From IMG/VR virus record IMGVR_UViG_3300031952_000002, positions 1 through 64,000 of that record: a DNA stretch of 64,000 nucleotides, one strand, 5' to 3'. The notes below the pieces were generated by a model that saw nothing but the letters and a program-made list of their open reading frames with translations, was not told the origin of the DNA and searched no databases. Below, piece by piece: positions 53,230 through 61,509 of the stretch (its first letter is position 1; every line of letters begins with the position of its first letter). Origin of the DNA: a virus. The translations under genes and the position numbers were made by a program.

Positions 53230-53460
53230 TTGTCAACAAAAACGGTAGCTAACTCGATACTTCAAGATTTACAGACTATTATAGAAAGGACTCAAAACGA
53301 ACTACAAGACAAAGTTGGTATATTCCCAGGAACTATGGTAGCAATAGCTCAATCTAGGGTCAATTCGTTTTTGATAGAATGCGGGTTAAACAAAGTTTAT
53401 ATTATAGTAGATTGCAACTCAAACGGCAAATTAACACTAGAAACCTTGGAGGGAACATGA
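53230..53460 (+). CDS. Small hypothetical protein, TTG start
   Basis: 76 residues. A perfect SD (AGGAGG, 5-6 bases away) selects the TTG at 53230. Alpha/beta, soluble, unknown. First gene of a four-gene sigma-28-led chain; its TGA overlaps the next ATG. Confidence 0.6.
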   Translation: MSTKTVANSILQDLQTIIERTQNELQDKVGIFPGTMVAIAQSRVNSFLIECGLNKVYIIVDCNSNGKLTLETLEGT

Positions 53461-53810
53461 GCGACAGAGAAAAAATTGACAGTTTGGTTGATTTGTTTAT
53501 GGATGAAATGGATAGACTTGGTGTCATTTGCATAATTGGCGGAATTGAAACAAAGACAGACACTTTGATCAATATGTCTAATTCATCATCAATAGCAGAT
53601 TTACTTGAGGTAATATGCTATACTAATGCTGTTGCGTCTGGTGTTATAGCTGAAGCTACATCTTTATTGCCTGAGATAATTGCAGCTGATTTATATGATG
53701 TCACGCTAGATATGATACAGGAAATGAAAGATGGTCAATTAAATGCCCCAATAAAAGAGTTTGGAGCTAAACTTGCAGTAGTAAAAAAGAAAAACGACGA
53801 CCTTAACTAA
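53457..53810 (+). CDS. Hypothetical helical protein
   Basis: 117 residues from the ATG at 53457 (GGAGGGAAC upstream), overlapping the previous stop. Almost fully helical, with acidic N-terminus and Ala-rich core. Upstream extension to 53379 would translate the previous gene out of frame. No family recognised. Confidence 0.6.
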   Translation: MSDREKIDSLVDLFMDEMDRLGVICIIGGIETKTDTLINMSNSSSIADLLEVICYTNAVASGVIAEATSLLPEIIAADLYDVTLDMIQEMKDGQLNAPIKEFGAKLAVVKKKNDDLN

Positions 53811-53821
53811 TTGGAGTAATA

Positions 53822-54046
53822 ATGTCTAATATTATACCGTTCCCAAAGAAAAACGATCATGGACGTACACCTCTACATGTTAGTCGTATTGATGGCAAAC
53901 TTAAAGGTAGTCCTTATTTACATAAAGATGAAGATCAAGATTTTGGCGCTAGAATGGAAAGAATTAAAGCCAGTCTAAAAAGAATTAATGACCTTATGGA
54001 TGAGCTAAAAAATGCTTCTAAACCAAGACATGATTCTAACGATTAA
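53822..54046 (+). CDS. Small hypothetical protein
   Basis: 74 residues, SD TTGGAGTAAT. Basic, polar N-terminus (IIPFPKKNDHGR) and a C-terminal charged helix (MERIKASLKRINDLMDELKN). Overlaps the regulator gene. Function unknown. Confidence 0.55.
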   Translation: MSNIIPFPKKNDHGRTPLHVSRIDGKLKGSPYLHKDEDQDFGARMERIKASLKRINDLMDELKNASKPRHDSND

Positions 54047-54356
54047 CATTTTGGCTATTTTGTCAGAAAAGCCAATCCCTATGGTGCAAATAGCCAAAGA
54101 GGTTGGTACAACGTATCACTACGTACACAAAATAACCAAAAAACTCAACAAAAAGAAATGGATAGCTTCTAGGTCTGGGCCTCATGGAGGGATTGTGTGT
54201 GTGCCTAGATTTTTGAATCTAAGAGATATTATTGAACTATGGGAAAGTCCCCATTCTTTGGCTAGGGCTGCCGCTAAAAACAAAGGGGCAGCTATAGCTT
54301 ATGAAGAATGGCTTATAGCTGCCGAACAGGTCAGAGTTAGGACGTTTGGCGGATGA
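54012..54356 (+). CDS. Rrf2-like winged-helix regulator
   Basis: 114 residues. ILTINILAILSEKPIPMVQIAKEVG, YHYVHKITKKL, RSGPHGGIVCVP and LNLRDIIELWE follow the Rrf2/BadM pattern (recognition helix, GP.GG wing, C-terminal dimer helix). The three Cys that hold an Fe-S cluster in IscR are absent; only one Cys lies in the wing, so it should act without a cluster. Start may be 54012 or 54030. Last gene of a sigma-28-led chain, so a candidate regulator of the phage programme. Confidence 0.7.
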   Translation: MLLNQDMILTINILAILSEKPIPMVQIAKEVGTTYHYVHKITKKLNKKKWIASRSGPHGGIVCVPRFLNLRDIIELWESPHSLARAAAKNKGAAIAYEEWLIAAEQVRVRTFGG

Positions 54357-54360
54357 TTAT

Positions 54361-54855
54361 CTAGTCATTATTTGAATCTGATAGAACCTTTGCCCTAAAG
54401 GTTCCTGTCATTTTATACCATTCTTTATACAAAAAAGCATTAGATTTACCGTAGTTACATCTACTGCAGCAAACTACGCAACTCTTATTGGTATAACCTC
54501 CATCATTTTCTTTTCTGTCTAAAAAGTATTTACCAGAATTAAAAGATTTCCATTCAATTAAATCATAACAATAGTGACATCTTTTTATCTCAACAAACAT
54601 CAAGAAATCATTAAAAGTAATATCTATTGGTAAATTTTTCTTTTTGGCGGTATTTACCAATGATTTATACGACTTATTAAATGGTTCCATTCTTTGAGAA
54701 CAAACAGTACATTTATCGGTCACCCTTTTAAAATGTCTTACTCTTAAGACATTGTCGCAGTCGGCGCACTTGAAAATATAAACATGATGTCCAGATGGTT
54801 GAAGCTCTTTTCCAATAGCCAAATCCTTATTAAACTTAAACACCGCAGACACCAC
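54361..54855 (-). CDS. HNH endonuclease
   Basis: 164 residues, GTG start inside the 3' end of the RNR gene. An N-terminal zinc knuckle pair (CADC, CTVC) is followed by an HNH-type core: CHYC, YFLDRKENDGGYTNKSCVVCC, CNYGKSNA. These cysteines and the D-R/N...N elements match phage free-standing homing nucleases. A nuclease hitch-hiking beside a nucleotide-metabolism gene is a common mobile-intron-like arrangement. The RNR C-terminus is intact, so no disruption. Confidence 0.8.
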   Translation of the reverse strand: MVSAVFKFNKDLAIGKELQPSGHHVYIFKCADCDNVLRVRHFKRVTDKCTVCSQRMEPFNKSYKSLVNTAKKKNLPIDITFNDFLMFVEIKRCHYCYDLIEWKSFNSGKYFLDRKENDGGYTNKSCVVCCSRCNYGKSNAFLYKEWYKMTGTFRAKVLSDSNND

Positions 54856-56458
54856 CTACACATTCCATTTCTTTTTCCTCATAAACAACACCCTCAAAAC
54901 TCATAGCAACATCAAGAGGAATTCTAGTCAATGGCTGTCCACCTCTCGATGCGTCTGGGTAACAAGTAAACCCTCTTAATCTTTTGGCATACTTCAAAAG
55001 AGTTGAGCTGTAGTCTTCCAGCGTTTCTTCTGAATTTTCTTCCGTTCCCCATTGAGGTAAATTACATGTAGAGCTAATAGACATATCTACATAATTTTGC
55101 ACATCTGCTTGAAATTTAACGCGATCTTTAAATGATATGTCATAAGCATCTTGAATTTGATCTAGCTTGACACCAGAAGCCAAAAGACGCTTAACCGCTC
55201 CATCAACCACATACTCAAAGTGCCACTCCTTGTCTTTTAGATACCGGCGCTTATAAGCTTTGCAAAACAAAGGCTCTATGCCTGTTGTAGTTTCAGCAAT
55301 AATACCAATAGTACCAGTTGGGGCAATAGCTCTAATACCTTTTGGCATAGCCACACCTAAAGACTTAGACCATATATAAGACGAGCTATTTGATTCTTGT
55401 TCATAAAGGTTAAGCCATTTATGGAGTTCTGGGGTTACTTCATATTTGTAACCCCTTTGCATTAACCATTCGTGCATTCCACCTAAACCTAAACCTATCC
55501 TGTTGTTTTTATTGCCAACTTCTTTAATTTTATCTGTTGGAACCTGAGAATAGATACCCCCACACAACAAAAAAGCTGTGGCTATATGGCAAATACGCGC
55601 AAACTCTTCTTTTGATGAACACCTGTTCATCCAAACGGTACCTAGATTACACTTGTCAGAATCATCTGAACTGGTTACTTCAGTGCAAGCGTTTCTCAAT
55701 GATTCCGAGTCTTTACAGAAATTAAAACTCATGCCAGGTTCGGCAGAGGAAAAAGCTTGCTTGCAATTATCGTCCCACACTTTTTTAGCTTTAGTGTGAT
55801 CTGGATGTAGCGGATTTTCAATTGCAACAAAGAAAGAGGTATCATAAATTACTGATATGTTTGTTCCTTCCATTGACATAGCAAAATTGAAATCTTTATC
55901 TTTAAGTTCTCTCAAGTTTTGTGGCCAATCCTTAAGATGAATAAACTTATGAATATCGGCATGGTCCCACTGCAGTCCTGCCCAAATAGCCGATCTTCTT
56001 TGCCCACCCTGCATTATATATCTACCAGCTTCATTTACCATGTGCATTAAAGCTAGGGGACCGGTAGAAGTTCCACCGGTTTTTCTAATAATAGCCCCCT
56101 CTGGACGCAGCAAAGAATAGTCAAAACCTATACCTCCACCTGACATTAAAGCTGAGGTGGTTTTATACATTGCATCTGCCCATCCTTCACGGCTATCTTC
56201 AGCTCTAAAAAGAAAGCAGTTATTGACCTGATGAAACTCTCTCCCTGATGCGTACAAGTACCTTCCACCAGGGATAAACTTGCGATCTAGCATAGCTTGA
56301 AGGATTTCTTGTTTAAGTTCTTGTGGCAAAAGTTGATTGGTAACTGAATCAACAACCCGTTGACAGGTATCTTTCCATGTCTCCTGGCCGTTCATTGAGT
56401 ATTTTTGAAGGTAGATATTGCTAGCAAAAGAAGAAGAAAACGGTGCAAAATTAGACAT
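54836..56458 (-). CDS. nrdJ: Class II (B12-dependent) ribonucleotide reductase
   Basis: 540 residues from the ATG at 56458 (AAAGGAG). Substrate-site Cys81 in NNCFLF pairs with Cys270 in DKCNLG. The radical site NACTE holds Asn256, Cys258 and Glu260. PTGTIGIIAETTTGIEP is the phosphate-binding motif. Two C-terminal Cys (CVGGVC, 533 and 538) would be the re-reducing pair. No ATP cone is visible, and the protein is shorter than most cellular NrdJ. It converts NTPs or NDPs to deoxy forms without oxygen, using adenosylcobalamin. Insertion between tail genes with its own upstream terminator suggests acquisition as an auxiliary gene. Confidence 0.85.
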   Translation of the reverse strand: MSNFAPFSSSFASNIYLQKYSMNGQETWKDTCQRVVDSVTNQLLPQELKQEILQAMLDRKFIPGGRYLYASGREFHQVNNCFLFRAEDSREGWADAMYKTTSALMSGGGIGFDYSLLRPEGAIIRKTGGTSTGPLALMHMVNEAGRYIMQGGQRRSAIWAGLQWDHADIHKFIHLKDWPQNLRELKDKDFNFAMSMEGTNISVIYDTSFFVAIENPLHPDHTKAKKVWDDNCKQAFSSAEPGMSFNFCKDSESLRNACTEVTSSDDSDKCNLGTVWMNRCSSKEEFARICHIATAFLLCGGIYSQVPTDKIKEVGNKNNRIGLGLGGMHEWLMQRGYKYEVTPELHKWLNLYEQESNSSSYIWSKSLGVAMPKGIRAIAPTGTIGIIAETTTGIEPLFCKAYKRRYLKDKEWHFEYVVDGAVKRLLASGVKLDQIQDAYDISFKDRVKFQADVQNYVDMSISSTCNLPQWGTEENSEETLEDYSSTLLKYAKRLRGFTCYPDASRGGQPLTRIPLDVAMSFEGVVYEEKEMECVGGVCGV

Positions 56459-56485
56459 ATATACTCCTTTAGTGATTTTTTGGGA

Positions 56486-56530
56486 TAAAAAAACCACAAG
56501 CTTACTGATTGTAGCCAAGTAAGTTTGTGG
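56486..56530 (-). terminator. Rho-independent terminator after tube gene
   Basis: On minus, CCACAAACTTACT pairs with AGTAAGCTTGTGG (one mismatch), followed by seven or more T. It separates sheath-tube transcription from nrdJ. Confidence 0.88.
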
Positions 56531-56549
56531 GGTCAATGTGATAAATTAT

Positions 56550-57023
56550 TTAGCCTGGGGTAGAACCGTCAGTCAGATTGACTGCTCCGGTGTCTTCGTC
56601 AGACTTCACAGATTCATCCCAAGCGATAGTACCGATGATGTCAACCCGGATGTCGCTAACGCCGCGTGAAGCAGCTCCAGACGACCAACCAGTGACTCGG
56701 CAACCGTTTGCTTGGAAGATGGACTTCTTAAGTTGACGATCTTCGATAGACACCGAAAAATCCTCTTCGGTCAACAGCTGGTACAAGTGGCTAGCACCTG
56801 CAACAGCGTATGGACCTGCATCGATAACTCGGTATCCAGTCAAGGTAAGCTGAACAGCTTCTTGAGTGGTAGGTGTGATTTCTGCTGGGTTATAGCGACC
56901 AAGGATAAACTGTGGCACTTTTTCTTGACGGATAGACCAGCTAGCGTTAGAAAAAAGGCCCACAACCTTACCGTTAATGGTAACTTTAGCTCTGGCACCT
57001 GTAAAAATTTTAGACTGAGCCAT
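56550..57023 (-). CDS. Tail tube protein
   Basis: 157 residues. MAQSKIFTGARAKVTINGKVVG...SWSIRQEKVPQFILGRYNPAEITPT has the compact beta-barrel layout of contractile-tail tube proteins. It lies ten bases after the sheath gene with a terminator behind it, as expected for the most abundant tail transcript. A second, related tube-like gene is at 21342. Confidence 0.82.
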   Translation of the reverse strand: MAQSKIFTGARAKVTINGKVVGLFSNASWSIRQEKVPQFILGRYNPAEITPTTQEAVQLTLTGYRVIDAGPYAVAGASHLYQLLTEEDFSVSIEDRQLKKSIFQANGCRVTGWSSGAASRGVSDIRVDIIGTIAWDESVKSDEDTGAVNLTDGSTPG

Positions 57024-57033
57024 ATTTTATCCC

Positions 57034-59778
57034 TTATTGTACTGCTTCTTGGGTTACTTCGCTGATCGACAATGTGATTGGCACAAAGTAGATCAATCCT
57101 GCTAACTTAGCTTCAACCGTTACAGTCATTACACCGCCAACCAATCTAACAGAAGCATTCTTGTATCCAAGAGGTGCATCATTAGAAGTAGCGATCCACT
57201 TGAGTCGGTAAAAGTTATACATTTGACCTTGAAGGAAGGACAAGGCAGCTGCAGCCGAAACTTCAGCAACTGATTGACCAACCACAACTTTGTCAAAAGC
57301 ATCGATCAAGCTGAGGGTCATCAAGTCAGCCAAGTAGACGGCCTGAATGCTGTTGAACACAAAGTTAGAGTCAAGCGTGTAGGTAGTTTGGTCGCTAACG
57401 AACCGGAACCCGCCAGTGTTCACAGATTCCAAAGGAAGGAGACCGGCCTTAAGGGCGGTTTCCTTTTGGCTATAGCTGCGAGCATTGTAACTTCCATCAG
57501 CATGGAACAAACCAGCGATATTAGCGAATTTTTTGACAATACCACGGTAACCAGCAGCTGCTTGCATACCTGATGCGATTACGGCAGCCATCCAAGGCTG
57601 GTAAGACACGATCAGACCGCTAGCGCTGAGGTTTCTAACGTCTTGGAAAGACAAAGAACAACGGAAAGAAGTTAAATCACCTGCAGCTTCTTGTTGTTCA
57701 GTAAAGGTGCCAACTCGTGACAAAAATGCTTGGCGATTAGCTCTAGACTTAACAGCGCTGCTAGAAATTACGTTAGACTTACAGGCTGCATTAATGGCAT
57801 CGATTGTATAAGTAGAGCTAGACGAAGTTTCGCCAGTAGCGATATCGGTCGTAGCATCAGCCGAGAACAAAGGAACCAGGAAGTTCAAAGTAAGGTCTTT
57901 GGTTGCCTCAACTGCTGAGATTACGTCAGCGCCAGTTGTGCCACCCCGAAGTCCGCCGCTAAGGAAGTTAAAAGGTACCAAAACTTCTGGCAAACCAGCT
58001 GTTGCTGCCATAACAGTAGACACCAAAGTAGACGAAGCCATTTCAGCTGCCCAGTCAAAAGCATCATACTTGATGCGAGCTGCTTCGTATCCAGTGATAC
58101 TAGAAGCACCAAAGGTAGCTTTGTCCAAAGACCTGGGTGATACAAAGTTGAATTTGCTAGAACCAATGCTAGCCGACCAACCATTTTGAGCATTAATTGA
58201 AGCAACCAAATCAGCTAGTGTCAAGATTGTGTCAAAACTGAAAGTCAAAACACCGTTTGTGTCAGTAAGAGTCATGGCAGATGAAGAAACTTGAACTGTA
58301 GCTGTAGCACTTGTACTACCAATACGAACAATAATATCTCCACCAGCTTCAATGGTGTTTGTATTGGAACCTTGGGTTAAGGTCATGCGGTTGATATATT
58401 CTGCACTAGAAGTGTAGAAAGTATCACCAGCATCGCTAGCTGCACCAGCCGAAGTTCTCAAAAAGGCGTCATAGTCACCAAAGGTTTCCATGGACTTACC
58501 GGTACCATCGATAGTCGATTTCAGGACCGTAAAGCCAGCAACCACGGCACTAGCCGAACCACTGGTACCAGCACTGCCGTAGCTCATGCGGAAACAGGTG
58601 ATAGAAGTAGAGGTAGAACCAGTTACGCTATAGAAACCAGGCTGAATACCAGCAAAAGCTGCAGTAACTTTAAGGATGTCGCCAACACTAGGTTTGCCAA
58701 CAAAAGCAACGCTAGACGTAATAGATACATTAGTACCGTCATTAATAACAGTCCAGTTAGCAGTTCCAGTAGACACAGTGCGAGCTTGGCCGGTTATATT
58801 ATAGATACTGACCTGTTCCCACAAAACCAAGTCTTTTTCGCCAGAGTCAATTACACCGCTACCGGCTTCGATTGGTCCAGCAACGTTAATTGGTTTAAGG
58901 GTCATAGAGGCGTTAGAGGCTGTATTGGTTACGCTAAGAACAACATAGCTACCAATATTACCGTTACTTGCACCTTTAACGCAAGAAGAAACAACCGCGC
59001 CAAAAGAACCGGCAGCAGGGATAATTACTGTAGACCCAAGAGCAGGTACAGCGGCAAATGTTTGGCCAGTAGCCAAGGTAATTTTCAGGTTAGTGGATTG
59101 GACACTAGCGGTAAGAGCGATACCTGCCTTACCAGACAAAGAAGCTATAGCTGCTCCACCGGAAACCATAATTCCATTAGAAACGCTACCAACGGCAGCA
59201 GCAAAAGCTGCTACGTCATCGCCAGCAGACAAGGTAAATGCATGGTTAGATGAACCGTTGATGTTGATAGAGCATCCAGTTGTGCTACCGGTATACAAAG
59301 GTGTATAAGCTTTAAGTAGAATAGTTGGAACAATTTCAGATTGAGCGACTTCGGACTTATAACGAACAAGGTTACCGGAATCTCCACCACGTACTGCTGC
59401 CAAAAGAGCATAGTCGGCAATACCAGATCTAGTCAGGATTGCGGAAGCTTTAGTAGATGCATTGGTTTTGATAATACGGATAGAAGCTGGTGCTCCGGCT
59501 ACTTGTGGGTCCGACGAAGGAGCCACAATAGACCGGTAAGCATCGACAATACGGCCTGAACCGTACTTTTGCAAAACTGCGTCAAATTGGTCTGGTCCAA
59601 AGATATTGGCATTTAGGTCAGTTTCCTGACTAAAGCCAGGACCTTCGGCTGCTTCGCCGACAAGAGCGACAACGCCAGAGGTTGGAATACCGGTTTGGCC
59701 AGAAATGACCTTTTGGGTCACATACGTTCCTGGTACTGTTAGTACAAGTCCGTCTGCGGTGATTGTTTGTTGCGCCAT
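57034..59778 (-). CDS. Tail sheath protein
   Basis: 914 residues. The N-terminus (TITADGLVLTVPGTYVTQKV, SGVVALVGEAAEGP) is the exposed sheath domain start. The C-terminus (YNFYRLKWIATSNDAPLGYK, VMTVTVEAKLAGLIYFVPIT) is the conserved contractile domain that interlocks subunits. Longer than T4 gp18 (659 aa), with extra beta domains in the middle (about 130-620). First of the sheath-tube pair. Confidence 0.88.
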   Translation of the reverse strand: MAQQTITADGLVLTVPGTYVTQKVISGQTGIPTSGVVALVGEAAEGPGFSQETDLNANIFGPDQFDAVLQKYGSGRIVDAYRSIVAPSSDPQVAGAPASIRIIKTNASTKASAILTRSGIADYALLAAVRGGDSGNLVRYKSEVAQSEIVPTILLKAYTPLYTGSTTGCSININGSSNHAFTLSAGDDVAAFAAAVGSVSNGIMVSGGAAIASLSGKAGIALTASVQSTNLKITLATGQTFAAVPALGSTVIIPAAGSFGAVVSSCVKGASNGNIGSYVVLSVTNTASNASMTLKPINVAGPIEAGSGVIDSGEKDLVLWEQVSIYNITGQARTVSTGTANWTVINDGTNVSITSSVAFVGKPSVGDILKVTAAFAGIQPGFYSVTGSTSTSITCFRMSYGSAGTSGSASAVVAGFTVLKSTIDGTGKSMETFGDYDAFLRTSAGAASDAGDTFYTSSAEYINRMTLTQGSNTNTIEAGGDIIVRIGSTSATATVQVSSSAMTLTDTNGVLTFSFDTILTLADLVASINAQNGWSASIGSSKFNFVSPRSLDKATFGASSITGYEAARIKYDAFDWAAEMASSTLVSTVMAATAGLPEVLVPFNFLSGGLRGGTTGADVISAVEATKDLTLNFLVPLFSADATTDIATGETSSSSTYTIDAINAACKSNVISSSAVKSRANRQAFLSRVGTFTEQQEAAGDLTSFRCSLSFQDVRNLSASGLIVSYQPWMAAVIASGMQAAAGYRGIVKKFANIAGLFHADGSYNARSYSQKETALKAGLLPLESVNTGGFRFVSDQTTYTLDSNFVFNSIQAVYLADLMTLSLIDAFDKVVVGQSVAEVSAAAALSFLQGQMYNFYRLKWIATSNDAPLGYKNASVRLVGGVMTVTVEAKLAGLIYFVPITLSISEVTQEAVQ

Positions 59779-59799
59779 TTTATTAATAATCTCCCGTGC

Positions 59800-60021
59800 T
59801 TAGCTTTTTATTCCAAAATCACTCAAACCGTCATCAAAAGAGCCAGATTCGATAAATCCTCTGGCTGTAAAGTGCTTATATAGAACTTCTTTCATGTACG
59901 GTTCAAATTTATACTTACGCTGAGACATTGCCCACCAGGTATCAAAACTCATAGCAGCCATAATGGGGCTAGGCAGTTGACTTGGCATATATTCGATGTC
60001 TGGTTTTTTCTTTTTAGCCAT
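59800..60021 (-). CDS. Small phage protein
   Basis: 73 residues from the ATG at 60021 (AAGGAG eight to nine bases upstream); an in-frame extension overlaps the previous gene. Basic start (KKKKPDIEYMPSQ), aromatic middle (FDTWWAMSQRKYKF). Lies just upstream of the sheath gene in the same operon. Unknown function. Confidence 0.6.
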   Translation of the reverse strand: MAKKKKPDIEYMPSQLPSPIMAAMSFDTWWAMSQRKYKFEPYMKEVLYKHFTARGFIESGSFDDGLSDFGIKS

Positions 60022-60052
60022 TTCCAGCTCCTTAAAAAAATTAGGCTCAGTC

Positions 60053-61462
60053 TTATTTCTTCTTTGCTTTAGATGCCTTAGCATCTAAAGCAGCTTTCTT
60101 TTCTTTAGCTCTTACGAAGTTATGTTTGTCGTCTTCAGCAAACTCTTTAGAATCTTCTTGTTCGCTTGAAACAGATTTATCTGGATTCACAGGGTTAGCC
60201 CAAGAATTATCCGAACCCTTTTTTTTGTAATATTTAGGTTCCCACTCTTCTTTAACTAATGATTTAACCATATCCTTAGACCAGAAAGTACCCTTAGAGT
60301 TTTCCTGTTGTCCACCTGAACCGTTTTGGCAATCTTTTGGAGCTTCTACAGTTTTAGGTGGGCAATTTGTCAAGTTTTTAGCTAACTTGATTAACAAAAG
60401 CTTAGAAGGATTAGAAATAAGCTTTAAGTCTTTGTTCTTTTTGTCTTTTAATGGCATTGCCATGATTTGCAAAGTCTTTTGCAGACTTTCTGCATATCCG
60501 GTACCCATTTCACCAGCTGCCTTGCTTAAAAGGAGCAGTTCATTTTTCATGAACTCTGGGAAACTGACAGCAAATTGGTCCCATTTAGCAAACTTAGGGA
60601 TAAACGGGCTAAAAATTTCTTTTTTAATAATTTGACGATCTTTTGCCGCAGTAAGATCTTTATCAATCTTTATTGCATGCATGTCTTGAGAATGTGCTTT
60701 TATTCTTGCAGTTCGCAGATCCCAAGGTCTCCCCTTTACTTCACCTCCACGGCTTTTAGCACGGTCTTTTGACTGATTTTTTTCCTCTGTTAAATCTGCA
60801 TCCGATTCATTAACGCTACCCTTGTTCATCATTCCCTCAACTGAAGACTCATTAGAAGGTATCATAGAAGCATCTGCTTTTACAATAGCTTTTTTAGAGG
60901 CTTGCTGCCGAGACTGAATAGTATCTAGGGCAGTAGTTGGACCTTTAGGGGCGGTTGGTGCTGGAGCTGGAGCAGCTCCTTTACCATACAGTTTAGCCTT
61001 AAGGGCTTTAGTGTTGGCAGCTTGAGCGATAGGATGATTCATGTCTTTATAGTTCAAAACAGGCGCATTGGCTTCATTTGAAGCAGGTTTGGCGTTCATT
61101 TGCTGATAATTCAGAGTATTTCCAGTAGGTTCCGGTTTTTTAGGAGCTGGATTAAGTAAAGACAAGTCAGACTGTGGTTTATTGGTAGCCATGGTTGCTA
61201 CTGCGGCTTGACCGGCTGGACTGGCTACGGCAGGCTTAGCTTTATGGGTAAGTGCATCCATAGCACTTTGAGCGGCTGGATTAAGACTAGCTTTAGCCAT
61301 AGTAGGCTTAGGGGTAGCCATAGCTGCCGGAGCTTTTGGGGCAGCCGGAGCTTTTATTGCTGGAGCTGCTGCAGGCTTTGGAGCCGACATTTTAGGGGCA
61401 GCTGGGGCAGACGGTGCCGCTGGAGCTGTCGCTTTAGGCATACTTGGTTCTGCGGGTTTCAC
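60053..61462 (-). CDS. Ala/Pro/Lys-rich virion-associated protein
   Basis: 469 residues, GTG start with GGAG seven bases upstream. Residues 1-200 are low-complexity Ala/Pro/Lys (APKAPAAMATPKPTM type) and probably disordered. The central region is charged; about 285-370 is a helical domain (FAKWDQFAVSFPEFMKNELL). The Lys-rich C-terminus could bind DNA. Lies between the polyvalent-type protein and sheath genes. Co-packaged or scaffold-like roles are possible, not proven. Confidence 0.55.
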   Translation of the reverse strand: MKPAEPSMPKATAPAAPSAPAAPKMSAPKPAAAPAIKAPAAPKAPAAMATPKPTMAKASLNPAAQSAMDALTHKAKPAVASPAGQAAVATMATNKPQSDLSLLNPAPKKPEPTGNTLNYQQMNAKPASNEANAPVLNYKDMNHPIAQAANTKALKAKLYGKGAAPAPAPTAPKGPTTALDTIQSRQQASKKAIVKADASMIPSNESSVEGMMNKGSVNESDADLTEEKNQSKDRAKSRGGEVKGRPWDLRTARIKAHSQDMHAIKIDKDLTAAKDRQIIKKEIFSPFIPKFAKWDQFAVSFPEFMKNELLLLSKAAGEMGTGYAESLQKTLQIMAMPLKDKKNKDLKLISNPSKLLLIKLAKNLTNCPPKTVEAPKDCQNGSGGQQENSKGTFWSKDMVKSLVKEEWEPKYYKKKGSDNSWANPVNPDKSVSSEQEDSKEFAEDDKHNFVRAKEKKAALDAKASKAKKK

Positions 61463-61509
61463 GTAAAACTCCTAGAGATAGAAAACCATGGATAAGATTA
61501 AGTTAAAAC

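Noticed and set aside
61480-61509. GGATAAGATTAAG stretch between two virion genes
   Set aside because: Resembles part of a sigma-28 -10 region but has no -35 box and lies in a continuing operon.
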